A DNA stretch of 64,000 bases from Cercis canadensis (taxonomy: Eukaryota > Streptophyta > Magnoliopsida > Fabales > Fabaceae): assembly GCA_003255065.1 (NCBI GenBank), contig QAOA01002417.1, forward strand, positions 1,498,122 through 1,562,121, in the 5' to 3' direction. The translations under genes and the position numbers were made by a program. The notes beneath the pieces are model-generated. The model searched no databases. It was not told where the DNA came from and saw only the letters and a program-made list of their open reading frames with translations. Shown piece after piece: positions 11,301 through 23,396 of this stretch. Within the stretch, counting starts at the first letter, position 1. Every line of letters starts with the position of its first letter.

Positions 11301-14300
11301 GAGAAGAGCAATAATTTCAAATGAATCTCGAAACCTTTTTCCTTCAGAAACAGCATAGCGGATGTACTCTTCATCAGTAAGACTGAAAATCCAAAAAAAA
11401 ATGGAGGTTTAAAAGATCAAAAATCAAGACAAGCACTTGTTTACCACTTAATTAAGACTTACGGTAGCATAGTATCCCCTTGTTCAAGTAACCGAGCAAA
11501 CTGACCCACATATGCTGAAGGCACCACTGATTCAGCACTACTATCAATCTCATCTGACATTGAGAGCGCAAGTTCCAGAGCTGACCTCTTCTCACTTAAG
11601 TAGTGTGCTGCTAACTGTTTCACAAAGATGAGTTGTGATTAGCCAGTAAATGAACTAGATTTAAAAAACGTAAGAACTAAATTAATAAGGCAACTGTCCA
11701 CACAGAATAGAAATAATAAATTAGTAATAGGAACACAAACATGCATGTTCCAAAAACAAACATATCTGCACTATTTTTTTTTTGTGGGGAAGAGGAGGAG
11801 GGTGGGAACTGAAGGTTGAGTAATGACAGTGTCCAACAGAAATCATGACAGAAAAAACAAGCAATAAAAAAAAATGGCAAATATAAGGCTAATAGCTAAG
11901 ATAGAAAGAAAAGAGAATTAGTGTTCTTTGAAGTTAAAGCTTCTTGACAGACTAAAATTGCAGCAAGGACCAAGATTCTTAATACAAGTATGAGTAGACT
12001 AAATAAATATATTAACTATTAAGAGCCTTCTAAGAATTAAGTGACCTAAATCACTTCAGGAACATATCAAAAAGCAAGCAAGTAACAACTAAGTAATATT
12101 AGACCATCAGCTTCACCAAAACCAGCTGCAAAATGATAGGCATAGGTATCCATGTTGAATAAGATGTAAATGAAAGTCAAAAGGAGGTGGCAGGTATGAC
12201 ATAATGAGAGAAAGTAAAGTAAGTAGTTGCATCAAGATTATTATCTACTACTCATAGAACAAAGCATTCATGTCAATTGATTATTTAACCAGCTTCACTT
12301 AATTTTTGAATAATGTAACATTGTAATAGTATGCAAAAAAAAAATGCCGCATAAGTAATAGGATACTTTAAATATTATACAAAATAAATGTTTCAATTCA
12401 TATAACTGAAGGGAGTTTCTTTCCCTGTTGACGCTTGCTGCCAAGGAAGAACTACTCCTTGTGTATTTGTTATTATTATTATTATTATCATCATCATCAT
12501 CATCATCATTATATGCTGGCATCATGTATGAATTTACATGTAAACATTTTATACCAGGATAGTTCCTACTAGAAATGAAATCTCTATACCTATATGCTAT
12601 GTTATGAAACCAATACCTTCAAGAGCTTATGTTGGACAAAAGTGTTATTTGCTTCTCTCGACATATGCAGTATGATACAAGTTAGGAGGTCAAAGAGGGC
12701 TGCTTACTTGATAGTAATAAGCTGGATAACATTCCCACTCGGATAGAGGTTTGGCTGAAGAGCCTAGAAGAACAGGTGAAAAGCTTTCAGTGATTTTCGA
12801 ACTTGTCTCCAACAACTCACCAAATACCAAAAACTGCCTACTCATCCATTCCCAGTGAAGAAATATTGCTTCTGGTGCTCCAACAAGCTTTCTGTATGCA
12901 GTCTTGTGCTGGCGGAACCATGTGACTGCTTCTGGAAACTTCCCACTATGTAACAACAACGTTGATATCTTGAAATGCAATTGTTCAGCAATAGTTTTAA
13001 TCTCAACTAAGCGTTGTACTGGTGGCAACCTTGTTGATACCCCAACAATCTGTATACATTGTAAAATAAATAGAGAAAAAATGACATGACAACCCCCAAG
13101 TTCATGGAAACAGATGGAAAAACCAACAACACAAAAACACCCAAGTTTGAACAGATGCAACTTTTTCCAATTATTTTCAATTGGTTTTGAAGCACTTAAG
13201 AAATGTAGGGAGACCATATAAACTTTCCAGAGTCCTAAGATGATTAAGGCATTCTGAGCCACAACTGCCCGGCTCTAGCAAACATTATGGACAGAGATGC
13301 AACACATTCTTCATGGAGGATGAGAAATAAAGTTCCTTATGAGGTTCTGACTTCTGAGAGGAAAAATATGAGGCATATTTGTTCATTTCTGAGTGAACTA
13401 TGTCAAGAAGAGTCTTTGTGTCTGGAAACACTTAGCCAAGCACAAAGGATGACTTAATTACATGTATTAGGATCATCCATGTTAGTTACAAAATCAACTT
13501 AAGTATGCATGAAATAGATAGTGAAGTTTTAATAAAAACACACACATACACACAGACATTGAAGTGAACAAGTATGTACAGTACTCAATCATGACTTATT
13601 TTATTAAGCTCACTAAAATATTTAACTTAGAGGAAAAAGAATGAGACAGCTTCATCACCTCTCAATCACTTGTTCTTGAAGGAATTTAGCATTAAAAAGT
13701 GTTACTCATTTTACATGAAAATTAAATATAAACATTAAGGAAAAGATTATCCGTAGGTTTTTCCTTTTACAACTTGACTCCTCCATAGGAGGGAAGGGGA
13801 CATATCACAGCAAGGATAGCAAACATGAAAAACATTTAGACACACCTCTCGAAGTGTATGATAGGCCTCCTCATAAAATTTCAATGCTTCAACCCAGTCG
13901 CTTCTGAACTCTGCATATACAGCAACCTAGCAATTCATAACATCTAAATAAATAATGAACACTTTCAACAAGTTCATGTACAATAAAATGACCTAGTAAC
14001 ATAAAATTTTCATCTGACATCACAAAGAATGATGATTGAATTTCTAGTGTCTACTACTCCTAAAATATAACTACATAAACCACAGACAAACATTAAAGGT
14101 ATATGTGAATAAGATTTTCCAGTATAGACTATAGATCAACTGATACATAAATAAGAGAAAGATCCTGAATCAATGACTAGAAGTGTTAAAATCCATTTCA
14201 ATTCAATGTGCTTCTGATTTGAAGATGAAAAGATATTAGAAGAGAACAATAAACAGCACAATTCAGTTGCTTGACATATTAGTGTGCAATTGATAGTTAT

Positions 14301-15433
14301 TTTATAAAACGGATTCTTACTTTGAAGCAGTAGCGAACAATCAACTCAACAGAGCTAATGTTCTTCTTTTCTATCCGCAGTTTAATCCTTTTTCCTTCAT
14401 CTTTGTAATATGTACTTGCTAATTCAGCAAATGTATTTGCCAGCCTGCACCCAAATCCCAAAAAAATAGTGCGTTATGATAATATGTTCATAGGGAAAAA
14501 GGGAAACAACCAAAGATCCAAGCTCCTGAAACAGAAGGAACTTTGCATGCCTGCTGAGGGACGGGTTGAGTTCTGAAGGATCGTTTGGGTTAAACATAAC
14601 AACATATTTGGAATCTAATTCAGCACGCTTACGTAAAGCGAGCATTCTATCTTCACTGAACTCATCTGCATCAAACACCTTGAGCATATTACTAGACACG
14701 CTGTAAATGTAATAAAAGACAACAATGTGCTCACTCGCCCGCTTGATAATGGTGTATATTAGAGCCATTCTTTTTACTTGCCTTCGAATGCATTATGAAG
14801 TCTCTGAGAAAATAGGTAAGAGAAAACTAACCCTGGGCATTTGAGTGGACAACTATAACAACCAATTTGATGTTCCTCGCACGAATCACAGTTCTGCCCA
14901 GAAGCAAAAACCCATGTAGATAAGCAACATGATTAAACAAATGGGCAATCATAGACGCATTCAAAAGCAATACCATAGAGGGTCAATGTGTTCAAAGTTA
15001 TTTCATTTCAAGAGAAAGAATGTGCAAAAACAAATAGGGGTAAGAAATAGTTGAGGGAGGAGAACTGGCAAGGGAATTCGTACTTGATGGAATCGAGATC
15101 GGAGCAGACCTGAAGCCACTGAGCAGGGTCCCCGGAAACATGTTGTGCAGGAAATAGAGCAGCCACCACAGCGGGTACCTTAGTACGGTGCTTCAGCAAC
15201 CAATCTTTCTTCAACATGCCACCAATGGAGGATGGGGGTGAGGTGGTGTTGGAGTCAGAGTCCTTCTTCTTATAGAAAAGAGAGATTTTTGATAAATCTG
15301 GTAAGGCAAGGGTGTTGATGGGTGGCTGCGCAGAGAGAAGATGAGGTGAAATTAGTCCGTGGAGCTCTGGGCACCCCACCATTGATACCAATGTCACAGG
15401 CGGAGTGCGCAACTCTTCTGGGTATTCTTCCAT
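8379..15433 (-). CDS. TRAPPC11: TRAPP complex subunit 11 (foie gras/Gryzun protein)
   Basis: Predicted 1177-residue subunit of the TRAPP tethering complex, acting in ER-Golgi and trans-Golgi traffic; the length is close to the roughly 1190 residues of the Arabidopsis protein. Exons in transcript order: 15433-15084, 14893-14832, 14665-14551, 14444-14321, 13926-13846, 13049-12708, 11614-11463, 11382-10559, 9862-8379; phases are continuous. The N-terminus (MEEYPEELRTPPVTLVSMVG), the IKTVIRARNIKLVV strand and the SEDRMLALRKRAELDSKYVV block are family hallmarks. The foie gras domain covers roughly residues 240-530 (exons 6-8) and beta-rich Gryzun-type sequence fills the C-terminal third. Intron 3 (14550-14445) starts with GC, not GT: exon 3 ends CAG, followed by GCATGC; no GT nearby keeps phase. 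The other seven introns start with GT. The promoter has clustered TGGGCC motifs. Confidence 0.92.
10027..10172. repeat. 72-bp tandem duplication in a TRAPPC11 intron
   Basis: AGAGGGCCCTGATGGAATC at about 10027 recurs as AGAGGGCCCTGATAGAATC at about 10099. In both copies it is followed by CAATTTCTGAAA and later ATACTTGCA and TATAAATA. Two imperfect copies of about 72 bp lie in the last intron of TRAPPC11. Confidence 0.75.
12470..12510. repeat. Compound (TTA)n-(TCA)n microsatellite
   Basis: About six TTA units run directly into about seven TCA units in the TRAPPC11 intron between exons 6 and 7. The sequence is pure enough to be length-variable. Confidence 0.85.
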
Positions 15434-15691
15434 TTTCTTCTCTAATTCTTCTCTCTCTGGCTTTCAGAATGAGAAACCGAAAACCTTCGAGGCCGATGCT
15501 GAGAGGCAGCAGATCGGAATAGAAACAACAGTTCTCAGCTTGTTCAGAACTTCAACTCTTCAAGATTCTAGCTTTTTTTTTTTTTTTTTTTTTTNTTTTT
15601 TTTTTTTTTTTTTTTCTTTATCACAACAAAGACAATTTTACTAACAAATTGGACTTAACTACAAATGGAATACAGAATACCAGCAGGTGAG

Positions 15692-15815
15692 TGGCCCAAT
15701 ACTTCATTATTGGGCCTTGATTTTTGTGGTTAGGTAGCGTATAACTAATATTGGACTACTATTGGGCCATTATTGGGTTGCTATTATATTTGGGCTTCTC
15801 TTCGAAAGGGCCAAT
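15692..15815 (-). promoter_or_regulatory. TRAPPC11 promoter, cluster of TGGGCC/GGCCCA motifs
   Basis: Five site II-type motifs lie within about 125 bp upstream of the minus-strand gene: GGCCCAA at about 15693, TTGGGCC at about 15710, TTGGGCC at about 15762, TTGGGCT at about 15790 and GGGCCAA at about 15808. TCP factors bind such motifs in plants and drive broad, growth-linked expression. Between them and the start codon is a poly-T tract broken by one N at 15595. Confidence 0.5.
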
Positions 15816-17898
15816 TCTTCGCCCTTTTGTCTATTTCATTTCATTTCATTTTTATTTTTAGTTTTCTTCCCCCAAAAAATATTTTTTTTTAAAGTGTGAT
15901 CACTAAATAGTTATGACATGATTTTTTAAAAACCTGAAATAGCTATGATATGGTTAAATTAAGGTACGACAATGATGACACTAATTTTTACGTGACTCAT
16001 CCATGCATTATGATGACACTAATTATTTGGATTCTTCTCTAAATTAAGTTATTAACTTTTTCGTTAAAACCTTCTTGTAGAACAACCTTATACATATCAA
16101 GTTTAATTATCAACTTATTCTACTTTTTCCAGTTTTATACACACACAAAATTGCTATAGATTATCATCATAAGCTCACTCTATTAAAAAAAAAAAAAAAA
16201 AAAAAAAAAACAAATATCTATGTATCACTCCGATGGCAAAATATTATATAAATACTCTTTTTCATAATAATCTCAAAATACTACTTAGATGTCGGCCTTC
16301 ATCAGCAAATATATATATATATATAAAAGCAGAGTAGTGTTATATATACAGCATGCAGGGGATTATTGCACAGGAACACACTATCATCCTTTTCTTCTTA
16401 TATTGTTTCTTTGTGGTGTATGTGCATTCTTCTTATCTATTGATGTTGATGCTTCTTGGAACACAGTTTATTGTGACCTAACTTGTTTTTGTTATTATAT
16501 GTGATGCGATTGTTTCCCATTTATTCTTGATCTCTGACTTAATTTTTGGTTAAGAATCGGAACTATAACAAAATTTAGCTAACCATGACCACAAATTGAA
16601 GCCAAATGTTCAGATTGAAATTAACTAACCAAGAAGAGTATGTACCATAAACAAACCCGAAAGCAACACGAGTATGGCTGCATGCAGCTATTGTCTGCTT
16701 AGTAATTTATTTTCAATCTCCATCATCAAACGTTCATGTTAGCTTTGAAGTCAACGTGAAAAGTAAACAATAGGGCAGAAAATTGAACGATCTATAATTT
16801 TGGCGCTGTTATCTTGTGAAGAAGATTGGGTGACCCAAGCTTTCAATCAATCTCATGCAAGGTACGTGGCATATATATATATATATGAGTTCAGCCCATG
16901 TTTAGCTCTTGTGAATCACGCGGGATTAAAATTATTGGAAGGAGTCTGCTCCAAAGTCAGTTGTTGTCATTTTGTGTTTTGGTTCATGTATATGGCATGG
17001 CATCCTCTATGATATACATTAAAAAAATCAGAATTCGTAATCTTTAAATTGGACAAATTATTATATCAAAGAGTCTGTTAAATTTATATTGATACAAAAC
17101 TCTTGAATTGAAATATGTTAAACTCCACCGTTTGACTTTATCAGTATAATTAAACCCGTCTCCCAACTATCAACTTCTTCATTCCATTTTGCTTATGTAA
17201 ACAATATTGAACAAAGACCATTTACCCAGCAAAAATTTGGCTCAATTGATAGCTTCGCGAGAGCTACGTCCTCTTCTATTCGAATGCTGTTAGTCATTTT
17301 TTTGTTAGTGAGACTCAAATGACGTGGATTTAATTGTAGATCAATTAGTTATAATGTTTTTTTTCGTAAAAGAAGAGTTTTGTGTTCGAGACTTTTTATT
17401 GATAAAATGAAGGTCTCAAAATGCTCAAACATACAAAATTATAAGTGTGTGTACTTTGACAAGGAAACTCCTAAGATAAAAATATTAATTTTAAATTTAA
17501 TAAATTTAGTTTTATTTAAAAGTTAGAATTACACCCTAATTTACAGGTGTCGATTTCGAGTCTTACATGTGAATGACCCAGAGTGCAAGGTGGACCCGCA
17601 TCTGACAACGAAAAATTTTGCGGAAGCAAAGAAAAAAATTACAGCTGTGAAAGTACAATCCTCCGCATCTGTTTTCTTGTTTGGAAAAACAACGGCTCCT
17701 AAAAACCTTTTAATCGAACCCATCCCATAACTCAGTTTCCGTTCAACAAATATTATCTACAAATACGAAGCCATAATGATGGTTAGTGTAATTATTTACA
17801 CATTACTTTGATTTAGCCGTCCATGCATATTCTACCTCTGTTCCTATATGGCCCTCATTTTTAGAAAACTCAAAGCAATGTTTGTTTTGGCCACAACT
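15816..17898. other. Intergenic region, no gene seen
   Basis: AT-rich DNA with a poly-A tract near 16184-16210 and (AT)n runs near 16310-16324 and 16870-16886. Short frames here have no recognisable similarity. Confidence 0.5.
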
Positions 17899-18111
17899 AT
17901 AAAGAAAAGAGGGCATCAACAAGCGTGTAGATCAGCTGGTAAGGGGCTGTTCTAGCTTAACCAAGGGTCTCGGGTTCGAGCCCTTGGGAATGCAGCTGCG
18001 TCTGTTGGGAGAGCTTTACCGCCCTTGTGGTCCTTCCCGGCTCGAAACCGGATTAGTCGGGCGAAGCCCGGACACCGGTGGGTAACAAAAAAAATAAAGA
18101 AAAGAGGGCAT
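17899..18111 (+). mobile_element. tRNA-derived SINE with perfect 18-bp target duplication
   Basis: The body is at 17917-18093. A pol III A box, TAGATCAGCTGG, lies at 17928-17939 and a B box, GGTTCGAGCCC, at 17973-17983, spaced as in tRNA genes. The 3' part ends GGTGGGTAAC followed by an A run. The same 18 bp, ATAAAGAAAAGAGGGCAT, flank it exactly at 17899-17916 and 18094-18111, which is the product of LINE-type reverse transcription. The head region is diverged from any functional tRNA (no acceptor stem), so this is not a tRNA gene. The perfect duplication implies a recent insertion. Confidence 0.9.
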
Positions 18112-21100
18112 ATGACTTGTGCTGTTGTTGGGCATACACAGTGCCAGAATTAGCATATACTTTTCTAGTTATGCTCTTTTTCTGGATGTTATAGGTTTCT
18201 TTATTATTTTCCCCTGAACCCATTTTGGGAAACAAATCCTGCAAAATTATACTCAACCGTGATGAAGAACAAGAGTTTCGGTGGTAGCGGTGAAAGAGAA
18301 GGAGAAAGGAGGAAAATAACCATTGAGGAGTTAGTCCATTCCTTGGGCGTTGGGGATTAATTGCTGCTGTTAAATCATACCGGTCCCGCCAATTAAGATA
18401 TCGCATTTTTCACAAGAAACTCAATGCAGCGCCAGCTCACCAAAAAATCTTGGCTGTTAGCGGAAGCATATGTTATATATGAAGCATTGTTGTGACTTTT
18501 TAAGGCACTGATATATGGATGAGATTCATGAGAAGATTTCCCTGTGAGAAACGAGCAACTATTTAATGCTCGGAAGGTGTATGTCAAATTAACTTGGCCA
18601 TATGTGACCAGAAGTCAAAAGTAATTGAATAGGGTCAATAGTAAGCCATTAATGCATGTAGTAATGAATAATTTGTCATGTATATTGAAGATAAAATCAA
18701 GAAGCAAAAGAGTTGAGTGTGGCACTTCGCTATATATAAAGTGAATGAATACAGTAGTGCTGAGTCGATGTTCTTCATTCTTATCTCCTAAACCTACTCG
18801 CAAGTCTCCAAATAGCAAACTCACCTTGATTAGAGACCTGGAACTAAAGATATTAGTAGAAAGCAGTATTTACTATTTAGAGTGACCAGTGGTTAGTGGA
18901 GCAGAGATTATAGAGAAAAATCCAATATAACAAGCACTTACTGAATTCGGGTGCTGTACAATATCGAAGCCATAGAAAGTCCCTTTTTGTGAAAGAATAT
19001 TTACAGATTACAGAGTGCTGAACCAATCTTCATTTTTAAAACTCCAACTAGTATAGCAGAGTAACCAGTGAGATGGGAAGCACTCATTTAAAGTAACCAG
19101 TGAGGGTTAAATAGATTAAATGAATATTTTGCCATATACTAGTTTAAAGCAATGTTTTAAAAATTAGATTGATAAGTGAATTGGGTTCAACCGATTAGAT
19201 CAAACAGTCAAACCAACTGGTTAGCTCACGGTCCGTTTTTAAAACATTGCTTAAAAGTAGTAATTATATATGCTTTTTTCATGATAGGTATATAAGTGTT
19301 TATTCAAAAAGGCTTTAGAGGGCTTTTTTTATCTTAATTCTAAAATCATTCATCTTCTTTTTCTTATAGCGCGTTAGACTTAGAAAAATTCATATCTATT
19401 CACAAAGATACTAATATACATTTGTTGATATTGCTACGTCAATATTTATTGGAAGAGTTTTTAGAGGGCTTGTTATCATTATTCATTGCCTTATTGTGGA
19501 AACAGGATTCAGTATTCTTTCTCTTTCAAAGTCATTTTCAAATCTGATTTCGACGTAATGCGTTGCATCATATGAAGCCAACTTACAGTGCCATTGACAC
19601 AGCAGATTGATTTCATGGTCTGTATTGGTGCCTTATTTTAGAGATATTCATCTACTTAATTATCTTCACAATGAGAGAACAAAAAGTCTATAAATCCTTT
19701 GCGTATAGTATAATTAAACTACATTATACAGATGGCTTAATTAAAAGACAATATGGTATCATACACGAGCTTTGAAAATATGCACACGAGTCACGCAGTT
19801 GCATTGTTAAACATTACTTGAGGTTTGTCTATATTTCAAAGTCAGCAAAGATTATTCATTGGCACAAATCAACATGCACGTACGCATAAGTTGCCAACGT
19901 GTGCAACATATATATCGGACTTATTTTGGGTTCTTTTTCTAGTCTTTGATTTCATCGTGTGGTTGGTAAGATAACTATTACTTGCTTAACTTGTAATTCC
20001 TTGTCTCCTAGGATAAAAATCAATTCAAAATCCCTTCCATGACCAATTCTTCATCTCATCGCATTGCCTTCTAGCCCAGTCAAAATTAACCCAGAATGGA
20101 TTTTTCTCGTTTCAGATCATTCTTTTCTTTAATTGATTTACTACGTAATTTGATAAATTCATCAGAGGGTCATAGGATTTGACATTGAATCATGGTCTAT
20201 CGATTTAGAAAGAGAGAAAATTATTTTTCACCGCATGAGTCACCTACACCAATGCATATACACAAAAAGAAAAGTCATTTCTATACGGTTAATTTGTTAT
20301 GAAAGATATGCATGTTTAGAACATTAAAATTATATAATTATTCAATTCATTCTAAATTAATTTTATTTGAAACTATAGTAATTAAAAAAATTAAATTCAT
20401 TGGCAAATAACTTCATATCTCATAGGATGATAGAATTTGAGAAATCATTTATTTCAAATGAATTTATTCAAGAAATATTCCAAACACTATGTGATTTGAA
20501 ATGCATTATCAATAACTCTATTCAAGGTCTACAAGATGGTTATACTTTTGAAATAAAATTTGTTTTAGAAGTATACAAACATCTTCAGAACATGTCTAAT
20601 TAGAGGTTTTGGAGTTGAAGTCATAGGATTTATAGGAAGATAGTATTTTTCCTTTTCTGGCATGCTGGAGAAGGGAGAAAGGAAACACGAGTGCTTTGCC
20701 TTGCTTGACCTCGATCCTTGGCTGTTCATGCTTGACTTCATATATGCCTACGACCAAGACCCTCTATGGTAATTAATTACAACACTTGACGAACAGACAT
20801 GAAGTTTCAACCAAGTAAACATTGGCTGATCTTTAAAGTAAAAATATTCGTGAATGTTGAATTTCTTGATCGAGAAAAATAAGAAGTACACCTTCACATA
20901 AGAAATGAGAAAATTGCACATTTTAATAAAAAGAATACGCCCTCGTGCAGCATGAGGGTGGGAAATGGATCAGCTTTACCCAATGTATCCCCCCATGAGG
21001 TCAACAACCCATTAACTGAGCCATAGATATTAGATCACCAATGCTTACTTTATATATGAGCTACCATCTGTGTTAAGCTTGAACGATTCCATAGGTGGTG

Positions 21101-21144
21101 ATGATTAAATCGGAAAAAAAATATTAGTTACGTTAAATATTTTT
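18112..21144. other. Intergenic region, no gene seen
   Basis: Gene-poor DNA between the SINE and the foldback element. A 100-bp MITE (19150-19249) is listed separately. A short frame at 20400-20603 opens with TTG, not ATG, and matches no family. CCCTCGTGCAGCATGAGGG at about 20941 is a small near-perfect hairpin. Confidence 0.45.
19150..19249. mobile_element. 100-bp hAT-like MITE
   Basis: The first 14 bases, CAATGTTTTAAAAA (19150-19163), recur as the exact reverse complement at 19236-19249. The 8 bp on each side are GTTTAAAG (19142-19149) and CTTAAAAG (19250-19257), a target duplication with two mismatches; 8 bp is the hAT length. The interior is non-coding and includes AACCGATTAGATC and AACCAACTGGTT. 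Confidence 0.7.
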
Positions 21145-21596
21145 AGTTTAAATGTATTATAGGTTTTTATAGTTTTAACGAATTTTAAATTAAGTCTTCA
21201 TAGTGAGTCTTTATAGTTTGAATTTTTTTAATTGGGTTCCTGTCATCACTCTCAGTTATAACTCCGTCAGTTTATTTTTCACATGACAAATGACTTGTTC
21301 ATGTGATAATAAAAAAAATTGATGTCAAATCAAAGTGACATACAAAAAGAAAAAAATATGTTGCATTGGAATGTATATTTAACGTGTACAATTTTGGCGC
21401 TATGCAAGTTTCGTCTATTGCTACATAGAAAAATCATTGGTCATGTCAACACTACATTAACAAAGTTATAACTCGATGTGATGATAAAGACCTAATTAAA
21501 AAAAAAAATTCTAACTATAAAAACTCTAAAAAAACATTTATAAAAATTTAATTCAAAATTCATCTAAATTATAAAAATATGCAATATATTTAAACT
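21145..21596. mobile_element. Long-armed foldback (MITE-like) element, copy 1
   Basis: The left arm begins AGTTTAAATGTATTATAGG and the right arm, reverse-complemented, begins AGTTTAAATATATTGCATA. The arms stay alignable for nearly 200 bp, including TATAGTTTGAATTTTTTTAA and GTTATAACTCCGTCAGTTTA in the left arm. A central non-palindromic segment contains TCATGTGATAAT and TTGATGTCAAATCAAAGTG. There is no coding capacity. The same family occurs at 47352-47876. Extended inverted repeats of this size suggest a Mutator-type or foldback non-autonomous element. Confidence 0.65.
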
Positions 21597-23163
21597 TTTT
21601 TGTCTGGTGGTGCAAATATCTTCAATCCCCACATGATTTGTGTTTAGTCAATCATAGTGAGGACAATTTGAGTGATGTAAATACTAATAAATATAAAGTT
21701 TTTTTGTGACGAAATATTATTCCTCAATGTACCCCTTTTGTGGTCCATCAAATTTGATATTGACGTATAATTAATAAGATATTTTCCTCGTGCTTCACGA
21801 GTTTTAAGTTAAGTACGAGAATGATCATCTTTACTAACATTAAGGGAGTCATGTTATACTTTTATTTAGATTTTTTTTAATAAAATTAAATTTTTAGTTG
21901 GGATACTTGACATTTCAATTTTTTTAGAAAAATCTCTTGACCATGTGATTACGTGTTATTTAATTTTTTTTTTTGTTAAAGATAAGAAAAAAGTCATACT
22001 CCTGATGATAAATTATTCATAATATATATATGTTTAAATCAATAAATTATAAATGAAGATTTATTAACAAGAATACTATAATTCACCCATTAGGGAAAAA
22101 GTTACACTTTATGGAATGAAGGAGTAATGTTACCTTCTCTTTTTGTTAGAGATAAAATATAAATCATTACATATTTATGACTAATCATTGAATATCATCA
22201 ATGATAGGGATATAACATAAAAAACTAATTACTAAGATGATTTGTCTCATTCATTTTAATTTTACATGTATTGATATTGAATAATAAGCTCATATTTATA
22301 TACATGTTTACGTATGTTACAAGAACAACAAACATTATATCCTAAATATAGAACTAGTAGTCTAATACATTATTGGGAGATATAACTTGTAATTAAGCAC
22401 AAAATTTTAAACTAATGTCTTAAGGTATCTTTCATTGTCATATTATTCGAAAAAAAATAAAAGAAGAAAGACAAATTCTAACGAAGCTTATATTCTTTTA
22501 GGTTATTTGTGGATAAAACTAAAATTCAATTCTGGCTAGTCTATAATCAATTAGTTTCTAGTTATTATTGTACCCTTGGATCCTCTATTTATATATTAAT
22601 AACTCCATGGCACATTCAATGTGATTACCCCTTCACATCTATGTATTTCTCTTCATATTTATATTTTTAGAATAAGATATTAGGTATATTAGCATTTTTG
22701 TATTGGATTTTGATTTTAAATACTTAAAAAATTAATATGTTTATACAGTAAAAAGATATTCATAAAATATTTAAAAGTATTAAAGAATATAGTAGGATGC
22801 TACCATTTCAGCAATAGCATCCAAAAACAGAAACACACGTTGGTATTCTTTGAAAGAAATTTAGATGAGGTTTAAATTAAAAAGTAAATATAATATATGA
22901 TTGAAGAAGACAAAATGCAAATCCCGCTAAAGGCCTATCCACAATAACAAGATGCATTGTTATTGGTATAAAGAAAATTTGACATCTAATAAAATTAAAT
23001 TAAATTTGACATACATGGAATGGAATTAGGATATAATAATTGTGGAGATAAAGTTGTAATTAATAGTTATGGTAAAAGATTTGAAGTGAAGAGAGCGACA
23101 AAGGCGGGTGGCACGCTGTACGCGTGGGCAATGGTCCAGCGCGCCAACCTCTCCTCTCCTTTC
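21597..23163. other. Intergenic region upstream of HMGR
   Basis: Very AT-rich. A perfect 8-bp stem, GGATGCTA (22795-22802) with TAGCATCC (22815-22822), separated by 12 bases, could be the end of a small transposon or a simple hairpin. No gene is seen. Confidence 0.45.
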
Positions 23164-23172
23164 TATAAAAAA
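23164..23172 (+). promoter_or_regulatory. TATA box of the HMGR gene
   Basis: TATAAAAAA lies 233 bp before the HMGR start codon. Transcription starting about 30 bp downstream would give a 5' UTR of roughly 200 nt with no upstream ATG, so the ATG at 23397 would be the first in the message. Confidence 0.6.
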
Positions 23173-23396
23173 CCTCCTAAACCTCCGCATTTCCTTTCAA
23201 CCATTCACAAATAAATTTCACTCGGATTATTTTTCTTTTCCACTTTGCATTTTCGTCCACCCCATAATTTGTAATCACCAAAATAAACCCATCATCTTCT
23301 ACCTCTCAAACTTTTCTAATTTTCCTTTCGTAATTTGATCTATAATTGCGTAAGTTCGTGAATAGATCAGCGCGTCGACCGGTGTCTTCGCCAGAA

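Noticed and set aside
17921-17990. tRNA gene suggested by A and B boxes
   Set aside because: No acceptor stem or proper anticodon arm, the sequence runs on to an A tail, and perfect target duplications flank the whole unit; it is a SINE.
23346-23396. Longer HMGR N-terminus
   Set aside because: The open frame upstream begins with TTG, not ATG, and MDVRRRP at 23397 is the conserved start of plant HMGR.
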